Positions 6,163 to 8,895 of a DNA stretch of 8,895 nucleotides are shown piece by piece. The notes below the pieces were generated by a model that had not been told where the DNA came from, did not search any database, and saw only the letters and a program-made list of their open reading frames with translations. Numbering within the stretch: position 1 is the first letter of the stretch; each line of letters opens with the position of its first letter. The position numbers and the translations under genes are program-made. Origin of the DNA: Acidimicrobiaceae bacterium (lineage in GTDB: Bacteria > Actinomycetota > Acidimicrobiia > Acidimicrobiales > RAAP-2); the NCBI GenBank assembly GCA_003135595.1, contig PLCI01000116.1, positions 9,965 through 18,859 on the forward strand, read 5' to 3'.

Positions 6163-6987
6163 TCAGCTCCAGGCCGGCTCCCGGGACTTCGAGAGCACGG
6201 CGGTGAGGTCCACCCCGAGCTCGGGGACGCTCAGGCCCAAAGAGAACCGGTAGAGGATCGTGCGCAGGTAGATGCTCGCCGCGCTCGCGTACATCGCGAC
6301 GGCGAGCACGCCGAAGATCCCGACGATGACGAGGCCGCCACCGAGGACGTGCGACGCAGGCACGAGCATCGCGCCGACGAGCACGACCGCCGTCGCCGCG
6401 ACGAGCCACGACCCGAAGAGCACGCCGAAGCGCAGCCCGCTGCGCGTCACGGTCCCGAAGCGCTCCTCGAGCAGCGACGACGAGCGGCGCAGCGCCTGGC
6501 GCGGCCCGAGGTCCTCGAAGGCGAGCACCGGCAGGACGAGGAACGTGGCGACCGCCCACGCGAAGGCGCCCGCGAGCCCGAGCAGCCGGCCGAAGACGCC
6601 GAAGCGCCGCTCGAGCGTGCGCGCCAGCGTGCCGACCACCGCGGCCAGCAGCGCCCACCTGAGGATCGTCGCTCGGCGTCCCCATGCCATCGCGAGCGAT
6701 CCGCAGACCGTGGGGGTGCGCCCCTCGATCCGCTCGGTCGCGGCGAACACGAGCGCGACGTTGAAGAGGAGCGTCGCCGACGCCGACACGACGCCCGCGG
6801 CAAGCAGCGCGACGGCGATGCCCACGCGGCTCGCCCCGAGCGCCGCGACGATCGGGAGGCCGACCGCGGCCAATGTGACGAGCGCGGTGACCGCCGCGAG
6901 CAGCGGCAGCACGATCAGGTGTCGGTCCTGTCGGAACAGCCCGAGCGAGGCGCGCAGCACTTCCTTGCCAGTGGGATTGCCCGACAC
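6163..6987 (-). CDS. DUF6159-like six-helix membrane protein within the haem cluster
   Basis: The 274-residue protein opens with a short amphipathic stretch (KEVLRASLGLFRQDRHLIVLPLL), then about six membrane segments: roughly 24-49, 55-83, 108-122, 135-156, 186-208 and 214-245. Between them lie TERIEGRTPTVCGSLAMAWGRR (84-105), EDLGPRQALRRSSSLLEERFG (158-178) and the end TILYRFSLGLSVPEL. This layout, with a helix-loop 'GRTPTV' and 'GPRQALRRSSSLL', is what I recall of the DUF6159 membrane family; no function is established to my knowledge. The GTG at 6987 is chosen because GAGGAG lies 4 bases upstream. A GTG at 7014 would add 9 residues but has no such site. It sits 68 bases after hemD and 48 before hemB. 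A role in precursor or haem handling, or simply a passenger, are equally open; position alone is the evidence. Confidence 0.8.
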   Translation of the reverse strand: MSGNPTGKEVLRASLGLFRQDRHLIVLPLLAAVTALVTLAAVGLPIVAALGASRVGIAVALLAAGVVSASATLLFNVALVFAATERIEGRTPTVCGSLAMAWGRRATILRWALLAAVVGTLARTLERRFGVFGRLLGLAGAFAWAVATFLVLPVLAFEDLGPRQALRRSSSLLEERFGTVTRSGLRFGVLFGSWLVAATAVVLVGAMLVPASHVLGGGLVIVGIFGVLAVAMYASAASIYLRTILYRFSLGLSVPELGVDLTAVLSKSREPAWS

Positions 6988-6991
6988 GGTG

Positions 6992-6997
6992 CTCCTC
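6992..6997 (-). promoter_or_regulatory. Ribosome-binding site (GAGGAG) that decides the start at 6987
   Basis: GAGGAG on the - strand, followed by CACC and GTG, is the clearest Shine-Dalgarno match noticed in the window. The 4-base gap is a little short but workable. It favours the GTG at 6987 over the in-frame GTG at 7014. Confidence 0.55.
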
Positions 6998-7026
6998 AGG
7001 TCGACTCGGGCCACGGTATCGCCCCA

Positions 7027-7043
7027 CTACGCCGCGTGCGTAG
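7027..7043. repeat. Short inverted repeat between hemD and the DUF6159-like gene
   Basis: CTACGC (7027-7032) and GCGTAG (7038-7043) are exact reverse complements around a 5-base spacer. It starts 12 bases past the hemD stop in transcript direction and about 40 bases before the next start at 6987. There is no T-run. It could be a weak stem between coding regions, an operator, or chance. Confidence 0.3.
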
Positions 7044-7055
7044 ATTCGCCAGCTG

Positions 7056-7787
7056 CTAGCGCCCCAGTGCGGTGCCCACTGCGTCGACTACCGCCTGGGG
7101 ACCACGTCGCGCCGCGACCGACGCGATCGGCCAGTCGAGCTCGGCTGCGTGGCGCTGCGTGCTCGGCCCGAACGCGACGAGCGGGATGGCTCGCGCCGCT
7201 CCCCGTGCCGACTCGTCCATCGAGTCGAGCGCGTCGATCGCGCTCGGCGCCATCGCGACCAGCGCGTCGCTCTCGAGCAGAATCGCGACCGCGCCGGCGT
7301 CGAGCGCGATCAGCGCGACGTCGTAGGCGACCACGGTCGTGACCTCGATCCCTCGGCTTGCGAGCCCACGCGGCAGGTCGGCTCGCGCGTTCGCGGCGGC
7401 GAGGAACAGCACGGGGCCCGCGTCGATGCGACCCGCGAGGTCCGCCGCGGTCCCGTCGAGTGACACCGCGGCGGCGACAAGACCGAGTGACTCGACTGAC
7501 GCAAGCGTCGCCGGCCCGACGGCGGCCACGCGCGTGCCCCCGGGCCACTGCGACGACCACAGCTCGAGGCGCCTCGCCGCGTTCGCCGAGGTGACCGCGA
7601 CCCAGGCGAACCGGTCGACCGCGCCGGCCTCGCGCCGGAGGTCGTCGTCAGCCCGGTCCGACACGCTTGCGACGCGCAGCGTCGTCGCGGTGGCACCCTG
7701 GTGCTCGAACTCGTCGCGCACGGCATCGCGCCCGTCGCCCACGCGCAGGATGACGACGGCCGCGCCGGCGAGCCGTCCTGGGCTCAC
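7056..7787 (-). CDS. hemD: Uroporphyrinogen-III synthase
   Basis: HemD closes linear hydroxymethylbilane into uroporphyrinogen III while flipping the D ring. The 243 residues are the usual length for a stand-alone bacterial enzyme; there is no fusion to a uroporphyrinogen methyltransferase. HemD sequences are very divergent, but the family outline is visible: WVAVTSANAARRL (62-74, the TSxN-type motif), RVAAVGPATLASVESLG (86-102), a segment starting near AAANARADLPRGLASRGI (130-147) and running on to VVAYDVA (152-158), APSAIDALDS (180-189) and VAFGPSTQRHAAELDW (204-219). The position directly after hemC settles the call. It starts with GTG at 7787 inside the hemC stop (GTGA, 4-base overlap), so translation is likely coupled to hemC, whose unstable product it uses. 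TAG stop at 7056-7058. It is cytoplasmic. Confidence 0.92.
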   Translation of the reverse strand: MSPGRLAGAAVVILRVGDGRDAVRDEFEHQGATATTLRVASVSDRADDDLRREAGAVDRFAWVAVTSANAARRLELWSSQWPGGTRVAAVGPATLASVESLGLVAAAVSLDGTAADLAGRIDAGPVLFLAAANARADLPRGLASRGIEVTTVVAYDVALIALDAGAVAILLESDALVAMAPSAIDALDSMDESARGAARAIPLVAFGPSTQRHAAELDWPIASVAARRGPQAVVDAVGTALGR

Positions 7788-8674
7788 GTCCCGCCGCGGG
7801 TGGTGTCGAGCTCAGCTTTGAGCAGGGACGCGAGCGATCGCCCCGCGAGCTCGGGATCCTCGTCGGAGTAGAGCCCCCGGGCCGTGGACGAGCCGTCCTC
7901 GAACATGAGCACGCCCTGGACGACCACGAGGTCGCCGGCGCACGTCGCGTAGGCACCGCCGGGCAGCTCGCAGCCCGCGCCGAGCTCGGCGAGGAACGCG
8001 CGCTCGCAGCGCAGCGCGAGATGCGCGTCGTGGTCGTCGATCGCCGCCAGCGCCTCGAGCGCGTGCGAGGACTCGCCGCACTCGAGCGCGATCGCGCCCT
8101 GTCCGACCTGGGGTATGAAGTCCCCGGGCTCGAGGCGCTCGGCGACGCGCCCTTTGAGCCCGAGGCGCTCGAGGGCGGCCATCGCCACCACCACGGCGTC
8201 GATGCCGTCGGTCCCGAGCGCGTCGAGCCTCGTCTCGATGTTGCCCCGCAGCCCGACGATGTTGAGGTCCGGTCGCTCGGACAGGAGCAGCGCGCGGCGC
8301 CGTGGCGCCCCGGTGGCCACGGTCGCGCCGGGACCGAGCACGCCCAGCGGGACCCCGACGATCACGTCGGCCGCGTCTGCGCGCTCGGGCACCGAGGCGA
8401 GCACCAGTCCCTCAGGGGTGACCGAGGGCAGGTCCTTCGCGGAGTGCACGGCGACGTCGGCTGCGCCCTCGAGCACCGCGGCCTGCACCTCCTTCGTGAA
8501 CACGCCCTGGCCGGCGATCACGGCGAGGGCCACGTCGCGGCGGCGATCGCCCTCGGTGTCGACCACGACGAGCTCGGCAGTCACGCCGATCGCCTCGAGC
8601 TTGGCCGCGACGATCACCGCCTGGGCGAGCGCGAGCGGTGAGCCCCTCGTCGCGAGTCGCAGTGCCGTGCTCAC
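7784..8674 (-). CDS. hemC: Hydroxymethylbilane synthase (porphobilinogen deaminase)
   Basis: HemC polymerises four porphobilinogen molecules on a covalent dipyrromethane cofactor. The 296 residues are slightly short of the common 300-320. Motifs in order: LATRGSPLALAQ (7-18), GVFTKEVQAAVLEG (57-70), AVHSAKDLPS (75-84) with catalytic D81, TGAPRRRALLL (121-131), LRGNIETRLDAL (142-153), IPQVGQGAIALEC (187-199), and LGAGCELPGG (231-240), in which C235 is the cofactor-binding cysteine. The TGAPRRR stretch aligns with E. coli TSSLRR; the two arginines are kept, but the two serines become Gly-Ala. The GTG at 8674 overlaps the hemA stop by 4 bases, and its own stop overlaps hemD by 4, so hemA-hemC-hemD form one coupled unit. 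Cytoplasmic. Confidence 0.97.
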   Translation of the reverse strand: MSTALRLATRGSPLALAQAVIVAAKLEAIGVTAELVVVDTEGDRRRDVALAVIAGQGVFTKEVQAAVLEGAADVAVHSAKDLPSVTPEGLVLASVPERADAADVIVGVPLGVLGPGATVATGAPRRRALLLSERPDLNIVGLRGNIETRLDALGTDGIDAVVVAMAALERLGLKGRVAERLEPGDFIPQVGQGAIALECGESSHALEALAAIDDHDAHLALRCERAFLAELGAGCELPGGAYATCAGDLVVVQGVLMFEDGSSTARGLYSDEDPELAGRSLASLLKAELDTTRGGT

Positions 8675-8895
8675 AGGTCGAAGAGGGTGCGGGCCGCGTC
8701 CGCCAGGCGCTGGCCACGCTCCGTGCCCGAGCTCTCTCGGAGTGCGACGGTGGGCTCGTGTGCGATCTTCGCCACCAGGGCCTTGGTGACCCTGTCGGCG
8801 ATCGCCCGCTCGTCGTCGGGGAGCGCCTCGAGCTCGGCGGCCCGGAGCGACTCGAGCCGCGCGCGAAGCGACGTCACGAGGGGTGCGGCGCCGCG
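8671..8895 (-). CDS. hemA: Glutamyl-tRNA reductase, C-terminal part (start beyond window)
   Basis: The last 74 residues of a protein running in from beyond the right edge. They match the C-terminal dimerisation domain of GluTR: APLVTSLRARLESLRAAELEAL, a long charged helix, then the signature KIAHEPTVALRE, comparable to the family's KLLHxPTxxLR, and an end of helical type (ADAARTLFDL). The catalytic and NADPH domains are not in the window. GluTR reduces glutamyl-tRNA to glutamate-1-semialdehyde, the first committed and usually feedback-controlled step of the C5 route, and hands its product to HemL. The stop at 8671-8673 shares bases with the hemC start (GTGA). The GTG at 8877 is internal, not a start, because the frame stays open with family-like sequence to the edge. 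Confidence 0.9.
   Translation of the reverse strand, partial: RGAAPLVTSLRARLESLRAAELEALPDDERAIADRVTKALVAKIAHEPTVALRESSGTERGQRLADAARTLFDL

Noticed and set aside
4990..7059. 689-codon open frame on the + strand across hemB and the DUF6159-like gene
   Set aside because: It lies antisense to two well-supported genes, is made almost only of Arg, Asp, Glu, His, Ala and Gly in low-complexity runs, and has no recognisable domain. This is the usual mirror frame of GC-rich coding DNA.
1..8895. Search for tRNA or rRNA genes, CRISPR arrays, transposases, phage or toxin-antitoxin genes
   Set aside because: No cloverleaf-like or repeat-spacer pattern was seen, nor any transposase, integrase or toxin motif. 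The window is accounted for by the listed genes and short gaps.

Overview
This is a very GC-rich window (about 70% by eye) with GTG starts, stop/start overlaps and several apparently leaderless genes. That, and the haem gene order, suggest an actinobacterium; the order hemA-hemC-hemD ... hemB-hemL fits Acidimicrobiia-like lineages, though this placement is inferred from style and not from a database match. No RNA genes, insertion sequences, CRISPR arrays or phage genes are visible. Coding density is very high and there is no gene-free stretch longer than about 80 bases.

Left part, + strand (1-3073): the 3' end of an unrecognised gene (1-204); a 334-residue protein with two GNAT acetyltransferase modules (286-1290); and a 568-residue multi-pass membrane protein that looks like a GT-C (PMT/ArnT-like) glycosyltransferase (1367-3073). 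The last two each begin about 6 bases after a TAGAAC/CAGAAT hexamer, which suggests leaderless transcripts.

Right part, - strand (8895 down to 3075): a tetrapyrrole (haem) biosynthesis cluster of the C5 pathway. In transcription order it holds the 3' end of hemA (glutamyl-tRNA reductase), hemC (hydroxymethylbilane synthase), hemD (uroporphyrinogen-III synthase), a six-helix DUF6159-like membrane protein, hemB (porphobilinogen synthase), hemL (glutamate-1-semialdehyde aminomutase), a 117-residue PH-like beta-rich protein and a 144-residue HEAT-like protein. hemA/hemC/hemD overlap by 4 bases (GTGA). hemB/hemL and hemL/PH-like overlap by 8 bases. PH-like/HEAT overlap by 4 bases. HemA, HemL, HemB, HemC and HemD together convert glutamyl-tRNA to uroporphyrinogen III; the later steps (hemE onward) are not in the window.

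The only gaps in this cluster flank the membrane-protein gene. Before hemB there is a 7-bp GC hairpin and then a TAGGCT hexamer 7 bases from the ATG. I therefore infer two transcription units: hemA-C-D-membrane protein, and hemB-hemL-PH-HEAT. The + and - strand gene sets converge at 3073/3075 with a single base between stop codons. The least ordinary content is the three non-enzymatic passengers of the haem cluster (DUF6159-like, PH-like, HEAT). I do not see a clearly new defence or mobile system here.
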